Assembly (NCBI GenBank): GCA_041917055.1
Contig: JAYRYJ010000005.1
Location: forward strand, 123,483-187,482
Reading direction: 5' to 3'
Source: Pseudaquidulcibacter sp041917055
GTDB taxonomy: Bacteria > Pseudomonadota > Alphaproteobacteria > Caulobacterales > Aquidulcibacteraceae
DNA length: 64,000 nt
Positions 33,018-42,403 of the stretch are shown here, one piece after another. The notes beneath the pieces were generated by a model. That model did not search any database. It saw only the letters and a program-made list of their open reading frames with translations, and was not told the DNA's origin. The position numbers and the translations under genes were made by a program. Each line of letters opens with the position of its first letter. Position 1 is the first letter of the stretch.

Positions 33018-36000
33018 ATGGCAAGTTTAATTCTATCGCAAACTCTGGGTAAGTCTTTCGGGCAAATCGGTTCGGCAATTGGTGCCTTAATCGGCTCGCA
33101 AATTGATAATGCTGCCATCAATGCCCTAAACGGCACACAAAAAGAACCAAGTCGTCTTTCATCATTAAAACTTATGAGTTCAATTGACGGCGCGCCAATG
33201 ACAAAAATTTTCGGGCGTGCGCGGGTTTCGGGGCAAATCATTTGGGCATCAGGCTTCAAAGAAACCCAAATAAAACGTCGCGTCGGCGGCAAAACCGGCC
33301 CCAAAGTTTCGACAAATGTCTATTCAATTTCATTCGCTGTAGGTCTTTGCGAAGGTGAAATCGCAAATATCGGGCGGGTTTGGGCGAATGGCAAGATTTT
33401 CGATATTTCACAGACCGAATACCGATTATATAATGGCAAAACCAATCAAGATTTTGATCCATTATTGGAGGCCGAACTTGGCTTTGGAAATTGCCCACGT
33501 TTTAATAATACCGCCTATATTGTCTTTGAAGACTTGGCTTTGGAAGAATTTGGTGACCGTATTCCGCAATTATCATTTGAGGTTTTTGCCAAATCCGAAA
33601 GCGCCGATAGTCTGGAAACTTTGATAGAAGGGGTATGTTTAATCCCCGCGAGTGGTGAATTTGCCTATGCGACGACAATAAATCGCGAAATTATTTTAGC
33701 GGGTAAAGAACGTCTAATAAACCAAAACCAAAGCCAAAAGGTTTCCGATTTTGTGTGCGCAATTGAAAATCTTTCGCGCGAATTGCCAAATGCAAAATCA
33801 ATTTCCTTGGTTGCCTCTTGGTTCGGTTCGGATTTGCGGGCAGGGACCTGCATAATAGCGCCGCGCGTTGAACGCAATCAAAAAACCACTTTGCCAGATG
33901 TTTGGAATGTTGCGGGTCTTTCGCGGCAAAACGCGCAATTGGTTTCGCAAATTGATGGCAAGCCCGCCTATGGTGGTTCGATAAATGATAAATCAATTAT
34001 TGAAGCGATTAATCACCTTAGAGCAAATAATTTTTCGATTACTTTCAATTCATTTATCATGATGGATATTCCCGTTAATAATAATCTTGCGGGTTTCGAA
34101 GGCGGTAATCAGCCTGCATTTCCGTGGCGCGGGCGAATTGGGTTTTCGGCGGCACAAACAGGTACGGCGGCGGTGCGCAGCGCAATCAATGCTTTTTACG
34201 GCAATACATTGGCGGCGCATTTCAATGTTTCAAATGGCGCAGTTGCATATTCCGGTCCGAATGAATGGAGCTATTCGCGCTTTGTCCTGCATATGGCAGC
34301 ACTTTGCAAAGCGGCGGGCGGGTTGGATGCTTTCTTAATAGGTTCAGAATTGGTGGGCCTTACCCGCGCCTTTGACGAAAATGGCGCATTTCCCTTTGTC
34401 GATAAATTGGTCGATTTAGCTGAACAAGTGCGCGCGATTTTAGGTGCAAATTGCAAAATTTCCTATGGTGCGGATTGGACTGAATATGGTGCATTCTATC
34501 ATAATAATAATACCTATTTCCCATTAGATAAATTATGGGCCTGTGCAAATATTGATTTTATTGGCATTGATTATTACGCGCCTCTATCAGATCGACGCGA
34601 TAATTCGCCACTCACTGAGGCCGAAATAATCGCGAATATCGAAGGCGGTGAGGGTTTCGATTATTATTATCAATCCGAAACCGCGCGCCAAAATAATGTC
34701 AAAACCGCAATAATAGATGTGACCTATTATGAGGAATGGGTCTATCGCCAAAAAGATATTCGCGGCTTTTGGTCTAATACACATTATGAACGCGTGAATG
34801 GCGTCAAGAAACAGGCCCCGACCCAATGGATTGCCAAGTCAAAGCCAATTCGCCTCATGGAATTTGGTGTCGCGGCAATCGATAAGGGTGCGAACCGACC
34901 ATCGGCATTTCCCGACGCCAAATCTTCGGAAAACGCTATGCCGCCATTTTCAAATGGGGCACGCAATGATTTTGAACAATCAATCGCTATTCGAACGTTT
35001 TTGAAATATTGGCGCGATAATAATCCGATTTCCAATATCTATTCTGGCAAAATGCTAGAGACCAACAAAACCCATATTTGGGCCTGGGATGCGAGGCCCT
35101 TTCCGGCATTTCCCAATTTCTCAGAAGTATGGGGCGATTTTGCCAATTACGAAAAAGGGCATTGGTTGATGGGGCGCACCAATGTTTCAAACCTTGCACA
35201 AATTTTCGAATGGGCATTACCGCGCGCCGGGATTGAAAATTATGATTGTTCAAAAATCTCCGGCCTGATTGATGGCTATATTTTTGAAAATGGCACAGCG
35301 CGAGAATTGCTCGAAGGATTGATGTTGGCGTTCAATATTGAATATCAGAATGTGAATGGAATTGCGCATTTCTCAAACCAAGCCAAAATTGCGCATTCAA
35401 TTGAAACCGAAGATTTGATATTTAGCCAAAATTCAAAGACCGAAACTTTGGAAATCGAAACTGCGGCAGACGATATTCAATTCTCGGCTTTGAATGCCAA
35501 TAAAGAATATGAGATTGCGAATTTCTTGGTTTTGAAAAATAAGGGTCGCAAAAACGAAATTGCATTGCCAATAGTGGTTGGCTTTGAAATCGGGGCCTTG
35601 ATCGCCAAGAATATTGCCAATGCCATGAATGCGCCGATGCGGACAATCGACATTGCCCTGCCAATTGCCAAAGCATTGGAATTTGAAACCGGCGACCTGC
35701 TTTCAATTGAGAATATTGATTATAGAATTGAAGCAATTGTTTGGGGCAATGACGCCAAAATATCTTTGACCCGCCATAATCCAATCCAAAATTTTGCCAA
35801 TCAATTGTCGCAAAATACTGCGCTTAATGCCCCGAAATCATTTTCAAAACCCTTGGTTTTTGTATTGGATTTACCATACCCCTTTGTTGGCGCGGGCGCG
35901 CCAAAACCTGCCATTTATATCTGCCAAGATCCATTTTGTGCGCCGATTGGCATTGAATTTCAGGGCGAAATTATCGCGCAATCTGGACAAAGTGCAATTC

Positions 36001-36722
36001 TTGCACAGACATTAAACTATTTTCCGGCCTCAAAGATATCCCAATATCTGAATTTTGAATTGGAAATTGAATTGATTTTCGGGGCGGTTTTGCTGGAAAG
36101 CGGCACTTTTGCCTTTATCGAAAACAATGAGATTTTGGATATTTTTAGGTTTGAAGCGCGGCAATTAATTGCGCCATTAAAATATAAATTATCAAAGATC
36201 TCGCGTGGTTTGAATGGCATTGCCGTCGCATCAAATATCCCAATTGGTGCGCAATTGGTACTGCTTGAAATCGGGCGTACAGATTTTGAAATTTCGTCAC
36301 AATTCCAAAATTTGCAAATGGATTTAAGACTTCTTAGTTCAAATATTAATCCGCAAATCACTTATGAATATGAATTTATCTATGCTGCCAATGTAAAAAA
36401 ACCTTGGTCGATAACGCAAACTTCGGCGAAACGAACGCAAAGTGGAATTGAAATCAGTTTTTCACCGCGCGCCTTGGGCGAATTTGATAATTGGGAGATT
36501 GAGCAAGATCTGACTGGGCGAAATTTCGCGCTAAATATTCGCAACGCAACGCAAAATATAATTCACAGCGCGCAATTTTCCAATAATCTCTATAATTATC
36601 AAAGCGAAATGACAGATTTTGGCGCAGTGCAAACCGATTTAGATATAGAAATATGGGAGATCGGCGAAAATAATAAAATCGGGCACAAAACCCGTGACCA
36701 AATTGCAATCATGCCCCTTTAA
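33018..36722 (+). CDS. GTA megatron/host-specificity protein (g15-like)
   Basis: The largest GTA gene, 1234 residues, encoding the tail-tip protein for recipient binding and penetration. The N-terminus carries a hydrophobic glycine-rich helix, then KLMSSIDGAPMTKIFGRARVSGQIIWASGFKE. The GTA TIM-barrel domain (residues about 360-790) includes CKISYGADWTEYGAFYHNN, FIGIDYYAPLSDRRD, KSKPIRLMEFGVAAIDKG and HIWAWDARPFPAFPNF. A phage-tail-like region then follows (SLTRHNP near residue 925). It is slightly shorter than RcGTA g15. No frameshift is visible over 3.7 kb, so selection has kept it open. Confidence 0.93.
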   Translation: MASLILSQTLGKSFGQIGSAIGALIGSQIDNAAINALNGTQKEPSRLSSLKLMSSIDGAPMTKIFGRARVSGQIIWASGFKETQIKRRVGGKTGPKVSTNVYSISFAVGLCEGEIANIGRVWANGKIFDISQTEYRLYNGKTNQDFDPLLEAELGFGNCPRFNNTAYIVFEDLALEEFGDRIPQLSFEVFAKSESADSLETLIEGVCLIPASGEFAYATTINREIILAGKERLINQNQSQKVSDFVCAIENLSRELPNAKSISLVASWFGSDLRAGTCIIAPRVERNQKTTLPDVWNVAGLSRQNAQLVSQIDGKPAYGGSINDKSIIEAINHLRANNFSITFNSFIMMDIPVNNNLAGFEGGNQPAFPWRGRIGFSAAQTGTAAVRSAINAFYGNTLAAHFNVSNGAVAYSGPNEWSYSRFVLHMAALCKAAGGLDAFLIGSELVGLTRAFDENGAFPFVDKLVDLAEQVRAILGANCKISYGADWTEYGAFYHNNNTYFPLDKLWACANIDFIGIDYYAPLSDRRDNSPLTEAEIIANIEGGEGFDYYYQSETARQNNVKTAIIDVTYYEEWVYRQKDIRGFWSNTHYERVNGVKKQAPTQWIAKSKPIRLMEFGVAAIDKGANRPSAFPDAKSSENAMPPFSNGARNDFEQSIAIRTFLKYWRDNNPISNIYSGKMLETNKTHIWAWDARPFPAFPNFSEVWGDFANYEKGHWLMGRTNVSNLAQIFEWALPRAGIENYDCSKISGLIDGYIFENGTARELLEGLMLAFNIEYQNVNGIAHFSNQAKIAHSIETEDLIFSQNSKTETLEIETAADDIQFSALNANKEYEIANFLVLKNKGRKNEIALPIVVGFEIGALIAKNIANAMNAPMRTIDIALPIAKALEFETGDLLSIENIDYRIEAIVWGNDAKISLTRHNPIQNFANQLSQNTALNAPKSFSKPLVFVLDLPYPFVGAGAPKPAIYICQDPFCAPIGIEFQGEIIAQSGQSAILAQTLNYFPASKISQYLNFELEIELIFGAVLLESGTFAFIENNEILDIFRFEARQLIAPLKYKLSKISRGLNGIAVASNIPIGAQLVLLEIGRTDFEISSQFQNLQMDLRLLSSNINPQITYEYEFIYAANVKKPWSITQTSAKRTQSGIEISFSPRALGEFDNWEIEQDLTGRNFALNIRNATQNIIHSAQFSNNLYNYQSEMTDFGAVQTDLDIEIWEIGENNKIGHKTRDQIAIMPL

Positions 36723-36742
36723 TTTGCGCAACTTTCGCCCTA

Positions 36743-36760
36743 AATAAGTGCAGACTTATT
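36743..36760. other. Small hairpin between GTA g15 and dnaJ-like gene
   Basis: AATAAGT-GCAG-ACTTATT, a 7-bp stem directly followed by the GGAG Shine-Dalgarno (36761-36764) of the next gene. Without a T-tract it is not a clear terminator; it could modulate translation of the dnaJ-like gene. Confidence 0.4.
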
Positions 36761-36770
36761 GGAGTTTGCA

Positions 36771-37742
36771 TTGGCTACTGACCCATATTCAATTCTTGGT
36801 GTAAAAAAAGGCGCACCGATTGCCGAAGTGCGCAAAGCCTATCGCAAACTTGCCAAAGAATACCACCCCGACAGAAACCCCAATAATAAGGCCGCCGAAG
36901 AAAAGTTCAAAAAACTATCTGCCGCTTTTTCATTTCTTGATGATGAGGGGCGCAAGGCCAAATATGACGCGGGTGAAATTGATGCTGACGGCAATCCGGC
37001 ATTCGCGGGCTTTGGCGCGGGTGGCTTTTCCGGTGCGCGCGGCGGTGATCCATTTGGTGGCGGTTTTGACCCCTTTGCAGCAGGCGGCCCGTTCGCCGGA
37101 ATGAAAGGCGCGCGAACAGGTGCAAAATCGGGTTTTGGTAACCCTGAATTTGAAGATTTCTTTGGTGATTTATTTGGTTCTGGCCTTCGTTCAGGTATGC
37201 AGGGAACATCGCGCCCCAGCGGCAAAGGCCAAGACATAAATACAAATCTTGAAATTGAGACCCTTGAAGCAATTACTGGCATTAAAAAACGTATTAATGT
37301 TTCGGGTTCACAAGTTGAAATTGTCATACCGTCGGGCGTCGAAAATGGTCAGACTTTGCGCGTGCGTGGTAAAGGCGGCATAGGGCACAATGGTGCACCT
37401 GCCGGTGATTTATTGGTGAAAATCAAAATCCACGCAGATAAATCACTGCGAATCGATGGCCTTGATGTCTATTCCGATTTGCATATTTCATTATTTGAGG
37501 CTTTGCATGGTGCAATTATCGAATTTCCGACACCTTTGGGCAAAGTTGCACTAACTATTCGCCCCAATGCCAATTCGGGGCAATTATTGCGTCTTAAAGG
37601 TCGGGGTATCGCCAAAGGCGATAAAATAGGCGATTTTTATGTGCGGCTTTTGATTTCACTGCCTGATGGCGATAATCATGAACTTGCCGAAATCTTGCAA
37701 AATTGGTCAAAACGCGAAATAAAACCTGCTAAGAGGGATTAA
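36771..37742 (+). CDS. DnaJ-class molecular chaperone (CbpA-like)
   Basis: A Hsp40 co-chaperone of 323 residues that would stimulate DnaK. The J domain (residues 4-70) has DPYSILGVKKGAP, a stretch IAEVRKAYRKLAKEYHPDRNP with the HPD tripeptide, and KFKKLSAAFSFLDDEGRKAKYD. A Gly/Phe-rich linker follows, then the two peptide-binding C-terminal domains (VSGSQVEIVIPSGVENGQTLRVRGKG; RLKGRGIAKGDKIGDFYVRLLI). No zinc-finger Cys repeats are present, so it is CbpA/type II-like. I use the TTG at 36771, with GGAG six bases upstream. Confidence 0.9.
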   Translation: MATDPYSILGVKKGAPIAEVRKAYRKLAKEYHPDRNPNNKAAEEKFKKLSAAFSFLDDEGRKAKYDAGEIDADGNPAFAGFGAGGFSGARGGDPFGGGFDPFAAGGPFAGMKGARTGAKSGFGNPEFEDFFGDLFGSGLRSGMQGTSRPSGKGQDINTNLEIETLEAITGIKKRINVSGSQVEIVIPSGVENGQTLRVRGKGGIGHNGAPAGDLLVKIKIHADKSLRIDGLDVYSDLHISLFEALHGAIIEFPTPLGKVALTIRPNANSGQLLRLKGRGIAKGDKIGDFYVRLLISLPDGDNHELAEILQNWSKREIKPAKRD

Positions 37743-37743
37743 T

Positions 37744-38478
37744 ATGCGTTTAGGAAATAGGCCATTAATCGGCGTTCTGCTCGATGAAGACACATCAACA
37801 ACCGGACGTTTTTATCAAACCAATAAAGGCTATTTTCGCGCGATTCATGCAGCAGGCGGCGCGCCAATTGGTTTGCCTTATCACGAAACCTCAATCGAAT
37901 TTGCAAAAGCACATTGTGCGGGGCTGTTGTCAACCGGCGCGCGCATAAAATTTGATGATGATTTTTATATTGAAGGTGAAAACTCAATTTCACCATTTTC
38001 GGAACGTTTTGCAATTGAATGCGAATTGATTCGCCTGTTTCTGGATTTAGACCGCCCGTTTTTCGGCATTTGCAATGGTATGCAATTATTGGGTGCTTTA
38101 AATGGCGGAAAAATGACTTATCAAATCATGCATCATAAAGGCGGCACGATTGAACATGATAATAAAGAGATCCGCCATTCGGTAAGGATTGAACCCAATA
38201 CAAAATTGCATAAAACTCTGGGCGCTGATGAAATAATTACAAATTCCCATCATAAAGAAGGTCTTTTAACGCTGGGTGCAAATACGATTGCCAGTGCCTT
38301 TGCCCAAGATGGTACGATTGAAGCTATTGAATTAACAGACAAAACTTTCGCAATTGGCGTGCAATGGCATCCGGAAATTCTTTGGCCCACTCCTGAAAAG
38401 GCCGATGACCTAAAATATGGCGAATTTTCGCAAAAATTGTTCAATGCGTTTGTTGAAATTACTAGACAGAAAAGCTAG
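37744..38478 (+). CDS. Gamma-glutamyl-GABA hydrolase-like class I amidotransferase (peptidase C26)
   Basis: A 244-residue soluble hydrolase. The nucleophile elbow is PFFGICNGMQLLGALNGG, with the catalytic Cys near residue 105, and the His-Glu pair is in VQWHPEILW. The N-terminus RPLIGVLLDEDTSTTGRFYQTNKGYFRAIHAAGGAPIGLP matches PuuD-like proteins, which cleave gamma-glutamyl amides. The exact substrate is unknown; there are no other putrescine genes nearby. It follows the dnaJ-like stop by 1 bp with a GAGGG Shine-Dalgarno, so the two may be co-transcribed. Confidence 0.85.
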   Translation: MRLGNRPLIGVLLDEDTSTTGRFYQTNKGYFRAIHAAGGAPIGLPYHETSIEFAKAHCAGLLSTGARIKFDDDFYIEGENSISPFSERFAIECELIRLFLDLDRPFFGICNGMQLLGALNGGKMTYQIMHHKGGTIEHDNKEIRHSVRIEPNTKLHKTLGADEIITNSHHKEGLLTLGANTIASAFAQDGTIEAIELTDKTFAIGVQWHPEILWPTPEKADDLKYGEFSQKLFNAFVEITRQKS

Positions 38479-38547
38479 GGTTCTTGGAACACAATTCTAT
38501 ACATTGCGTTCAAACTCTGTTCATACGCAATCTGCTAAAACGATACT

Positions 38548-38892
38548 ATGAAACAAAGAATTTTGACATTATTGGTTGTTTTGGGGCTTTTGGCTCCGGC
38601 TTTTGCTTATGCAAAGCCGAAAATAAAGTTTTCACTGCCTGAAACCAGCCAGATGCAATTTATCGGCGCGCCTTTTCAAATCGCCGACCAAACCCGCACA
38701 CTTTCCTATCGTGAGGTGGCACAAATCATTAATGCCCAAGTCCCTGGTGAGGCTTTGAAAGTCGAAGAAAGCAAAGAAGGTGGTCGCAAGGTTTTTGTCG
38801 TACTTTGGAAACCTGCAGGAAATAGCGGAAATTATATTACTTTCGTAGTCGATGCCGAAAGCGGGCAAATTTTAAGAAGAAGTGGTGGCTAA
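38548..38892 (+). CDS. Secreted PepSY-domain protein upstream of feuPQ
   Basis: Signal peptide MKQRILTLLVVLGLLAPAFAYA, then a small basic-acidic mature domain with TLSYREVAQIINAQVPGEALKVEESKEGG, a stretch KVFVVLWKPAGNSGN and TFVVDAESGQILRRSGG, the shape of a PepSY domain. It is 114 residues. It ends just before the response-regulator gene and is probably its operon partner. A periplasmic partner that modulates the FeuQ sensor is plausible; PepSY proteins next to FeuPQ-type systems are known. Confidence 0.8.
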   Translation: MKQRILTLLVVLGLLAPAFAYAKPKIKFSLPETSQMQFIGAPFQIADQTRTLSYREVAQIINAQVPGEALKVEESKEGGRKVFVVLWKPAGNSGNYITFVVDAESGQILRRSGG

Positions 38893-38893
38893 A

Positions 38894-39556
38894 ATGCGTT
38901 GTTTGATTGTTGAAGACGATAAGGAATTACGCCGTCAATTGGAACGCGCTTTGACCGATGCGGGTTATGCCGTCGATATTGCCCCCGATGGCGAAGAGGG
39001 CCTTTTTTTAGGTGAGACCGAACCATATGACGTTGTGGTTCTTGATTTGGGTCTGCCATTGATTGATGGTGTGACAATTCTTGAACGTTGGCGTAAACAG
39101 GGCCGCACAATGCCCGTCCTAATCCTAACTGCGCGCGACCGTTGGAGTGAGAAAGTCGCGGGTTTTGACGCCGGCGCAGATGATTATCTTACCAAACCAT
39201 TTCATACCGAAGAATTATTGGCGCGCCTTCGTGCTTTGGTTCGCCGCGCGGCGGGTCATGCAACTGCGGCATTAGAAAGCGGTGAATTGCGCCTTGATCC
39301 GCGCGCCCAACGCGCCACTGTTAATGGCAATCCGGTTAAATTAACAAGCCATGAATTGCGTTTATTGACTTATCTTTTGCACCATGAAGGTCGGGTTGTG
39401 CCGCGCTCGGAATTGATTGAACATATTTATGACCAAGATTTCGACCGTGATTCTAATACTATTGAGGTGTTTGTCGGGCGATTGCGCAAAAAAATCGGTG
39501 GCGATAGAATTGTGACCGTTCGTGGCCTTGGCTATCAATTGGTTAATCCGCAATAA
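38894..39556 (+). CDS. feuP: OmpR/PhoB-family response regulator (FeuP-like)
   Basis: Receiver domain from MRCLIVEDDKELRRQLERAL, with the phospho-acceptor Asp in DVVVLDLGLPLIDG and Lys in DYLTKPFHTEELLAR. The winged-helix DNA-binding domain covers residues about 125-220 (KLTSHELRLLTYLLHHEGRVVPRSELIEHIY; NTIEVFVGRLRKKIGGDRIVTVRGLGYQL). I use the ATG at 38894. The kinase gene overlaps by one base. FeuP is chosen because the operon is PepSY-regulator-kinase ahead of ccmIEFH, the neighbourhood recalled for rhizobial feuPQ and cycHJKL. Confidence 0.82.
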   Translation: MRCLIVEDDKELRRQLERALTDAGYAVDIAPDGEEGLFLGETEPYDVVVLDLGLPLIDGVTILERWRKQGRTMPVLILTARDRWSEKVAGFDAGADDYLTKPFHTEELLARLRALVRRAAGHATAALESGELRLDPRAQRATVNGNPVKLTSHELRLLTYLLHHEGRVVPRSELIEHIYDQDFDRDSNTIEVFVGRLRKKIGGDRIVTVRGLGYQLVNPQ

Positions 39557-40938
39557 TGGATAAAAGGCCGTTATCTTTAACATTACGGCAGATTATTACC
39601 GCAAGTGTTTTGAGTGCTTTGGCCCTAATCGCGGTTGGCATTGCTTTGGCTGCAATTTTCTATTCATCAATGGAAAAATCATTTGATAAGCAATTATCAT
39701 TGAATATTGACGCATTGGCTGCAAATGTGGCAAAAAATGCCAAAGGTGAAATTGACGTTACTGTTGCCCCGATTGACCCAAGATTTTCGCGCCCATTATC
39801 GGGCTATTATTGGCAGGCTTTTGAATTTAAAGGCCAAAATGGATTAGTTTCGGGCGAAAAATCACCTAGTTTGGTTGACGAAAACCTTGAATTACCCGCC
39901 GCAGTTTTGAATAGTCTCAACACAAATCGCGGCACGACTTTAAACCTAAATCACAAGCATTTTGACGAAAATTTGCGGGTCGCGGCGCGAATTTTCACTT
40001 TGCCTGATTTTGACGCGCCAATTCTATTGATTGTTACCCGCGACATTAATGAAATTTCCCAAGCCTCACAAAGATTTAATCGGGTTTTAGCTTTAAGCCT
40101 TTTCATGTTGGCAATCGGTTTGGTGATTGCAGTTTATTTTCAAGTGCGCATTGGCCTTGCGCCTTTGACCAAAATGCGCGCCGAAATTTCCGAAATTCGT
40201 GAAGGCAATTTGGAAATTCTCAATGAAAATATTGCCAGTGAATTGTCACCAATCGCCAAAGAATTAAACGCATTATTGTCCCATAATAAAGAAGTGGTGG
40301 AACGTGCGCGCACACATGTTGGAAATCTTGCCCATGCTTTGAAAACCCCGCTTTCGGTAATGTTAAATGAAAGTCGTGAACACAAAAACGCATTTGGTGA
40401 ATTGGTCGCTGACCAAGCGCAAACTATGACGCGCCAGGTTGAACATTATTTGAAACGCGCCCGCGCCGCGGCGCGCGCCGAAACATTGCGGTCGCGCACG
40501 GAAATTCAAGATGTTGTGAATAACATTATCCGCACTTTGCAGCGTCTTTATCGCGCCGATGGTGTGCGCATAGATATTTTGGGTGAAACCAATGCAATTT
40601 TTCGCGGCGATCGCGAGGATTTGGAGGATTTAATCGGTAATCTAGCCGAGAATGCCTGCAAATACGGTGGCGGCTTGGTTGAGGTTTCCTTTGTCGAACA
40701 AGAAAATGACATAAATATAATTATCGAAGACGATGGTGAAGGGCTTTCAGCTCAAGAGGCCGAAGCAGCATTAAGACGCGGTGTGAGGTTAGATGAAACC
40801 GCCCCTGGCTCTGGCCTTGGTCTATCTATCGCGAATGAGTTGGCGCGTGCATACGGCGGCGCCTTGGAATTAAGCACTTCTGAATTAGGCGGACTGAAAG
40901 TTAATTTGCGTTTACCAAAACTAAATACCTCAAATTAA
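39556..40938 (+). CDS. feuQ: Sensor histidine kinase (FeuQ-like)
   Basis: A 460-residue inner-membrane kinase. Transmembrane helix 1 is QIITASVLSALALIAVGIAL, then comes a periplasmic domain of about 130 residues, then helix 2 (LALSLFMLAIGLVIAVYF), a HAMP-like stretch, the HisKA H-box NLAHALKTPLSVMLNESRE and the ATPase boxes LIGNLAENACKYGGG, IIEDDGEGLS and APGSGLGLSIANELARAYG. It pairs with the regulator upstream (TAATG overlap). PhoQ-like architecture with a PepSY partner supports a cation, peptide or osmolarity signal; the actual stimulus is unknown. Confidence 0.83.
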   Translation: MDKRPLSLTLRQIITASVLSALALIAVGIALAAIFYSSMEKSFDKQLSLNIDALAANVAKNAKGEIDVTVAPIDPRFSRPLSGYYWQAFEFKGQNGLVSGEKSPSLVDENLELPAAVLNSLNTNRGTTLNLNHKHFDENLRVAARIFTLPDFDAPILLIVTRDINEISQASQRFNRVLALSLFMLAIGLVIAVYFQVRIGLAPLTKMRAEISEIREGNLEILNENIASELSPIAKELNALLSHNKEVVERARTHVGNLAHALKTPLSVMLNESREHKNAFGELVADQAQTMTRQVEHYLKRARAAARAETLRSRTEIQDVVNNIIRTLQRLYRADGVRIDILGETNAIFRGDREDLEDLIGNLAENACKYGGGLVEVSFVEQENDINIIIEDDGEGLSAQEAEAALRRGVRLDETAPGSGLGLSIANELARAYGGALELSTSELGGLKVNLRLPKLNTSN

Positions 40939-41032
40939 TCATTTTATGGCACGAAACCTTAGGGCATAAACCGTTTATAAAGCTGACATTGGCGGCATTT
41001 TAGACAAAGTATGACCTCGAGTAATTCGGGAA

Positions 41033-42403
41033 ATGAACGCAAGCATTCAAATCGACCATATTAAAAATCTTATTTCGCGCGCTTCACCCGAAGTCGCGGC
41101 GGGATTGTTTGCGCATTTAGAAAGCCTTCAAAAAACCGAACCCGAAAAACTTCCTTACGACGAATTACTTGAATTGGCGCGCAGAAAGACCGCGACCTAT
41201 CATAGCGAAATTGGACGAAGCCCGTCGGTTTCAAGAATGTTTTTCAAACCTTTTGAGGCATTATTCGAAGATTTTTCGCCCGACCAAATCCCATTGCCCG
41301 GCTCCTTCCCAAGAGAGCAATTGGGAAAGATATGGGGTGTCATAGACACCAATTTTAAATCCGGCGAATTTGAAGATTATTATGCAAAAGCAAGAGTGGC
41401 AAATGCCGCCCATGATTATGCCGCCGCCGAAAAATTTATTTCACGCTTGCGCAATCTGACCCTCAAAGCACTTGATGCAACGGGGCCTGAGGCTTTCAAT
41501 ACTTTTGACAAAGCAATTAGCGCCGAAAATTCCGCGCGCCTTTATCGGCTTTTGCAGATTCTAAAAGCCGCAGATGAACGTAATGTTTCAATGTTGGTTG
41601 ATATTGAGCATTTAAGCGATTTTGACCTTAAGCCTTATTCGGATTTAATTCGTGTTTTAGATGGTCGCGATTTTCATTTGGCCGCAGATTTCCTTTTGTG
41701 TCTTATGGGAAATACCCAAAAACCGTGGCAAGTGCTGCGCATTATTTATACCGGCGTCATTGGTGCAACCGACCAAAAACTTGCTGTTTCGGGTTATGGT
41801 ATTGTCGGCGACAGATTATTGGCAATCATGGCAAAACAAATAAAACCATTATCGCAATATCCGAAATCAAATGAAATAGACAGCGCCAAAATGGTCTATG
41901 AAACCGATGCATTCGCGCAGATTTCAAAAGGTATAGAACGCTCGAATTTATTGGTTGATGGCGGCCCATGGCGCAAAAAACTCAATGAAATCCGTAACCA
42001 GGCCGGCAATGCTTTCAATGAAATTTGCGATAAGGCAGTGAATATTATCACCAATTGTTTCGCGCTCGATAAAGGCCGTCTAAAAGGCGTCGGCTCTATG
42101 GAAATCCCGCGCTGTTACAAAGAATTGGACATGCAAAAAGTCAAATTGTCTTTGGAATATGCAAGTTTCATTCGCGACACCCGCCTTTTAGCACCGAATG
42201 CCGGATTTTCAGGTGCAAGAGACCAAACTCATAAAGAATTATTGCGTCATTGCGATCACCTCAAAAACGGTCTGATTGCCATCAAAGATCATGAAGACTG
42301 CGGCAAATTCTATTCACAATGGTCGAAATGGGCCATTGAATTAGTGGCAATAATTGACGACACTTCAGCCGCAAAGTCACTACAAAGAAAAATTGCGGCC
42401 TAA
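41033..42403 (+). CDS. Hypothetical protein, 456 residues
   Basis: I do not recognise this protein. It starts MNASIQIDHIKNLISRASPEVAAGLFAHLES, is cytosolic and helix-rich, and has no transmembrane segment or signal peptide. The C-terminal half has several cysteines (NEICDKAVNIITNCFAL; IPRCYKEL) and a repeated-helix feel (AAEKFISRLRNLTLKAL; LYRLLQILKAADERN), so a helical scaffold is possible. It lies alone between feuQ and a 558-bp non-coding region before ccmI. In related genomes feuQ is usually close to the cycHJKL genes, so this gene looks like an insertion. Confidence 0.62.
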   Translation: MNASIQIDHIKNLISRASPEVAAGLFAHLESLQKTEPEKLPYDELLELARRKTATYHSEIGRSPSVSRMFFKPFEALFEDFSPDQIPLPGSFPREQLGKIWGVIDTNFKSGEFEDYYAKARVANAAHDYAAAEKFISRLRNLTLKALDATGPEAFNTFDKAISAENSARLYRLLQILKAADERNVSMLVDIEHLSDFDLKPYSDLIRVLDGRDFHLAADFLLCLMGNTQKPWQVLRIIYTGVIGATDQKLAVSGYGIVGDRLLAIMAKQIKPLSQYPKSNEIDSAKMVYETDAFAQISKGIERSNLLVDGGPWRKKLNEIRNQAGNAFNEICDKAVNIITNCFALDKGRLKGVGSMEIPRCYKELDMQKVKLSLEYASFIRDTRLLAPNAGFSGARDQTHKELLRHCDHLKNGLIAIKDHEDCGKFYSQWSKWAIELVAIIDDTSAAKSLQRKIAA

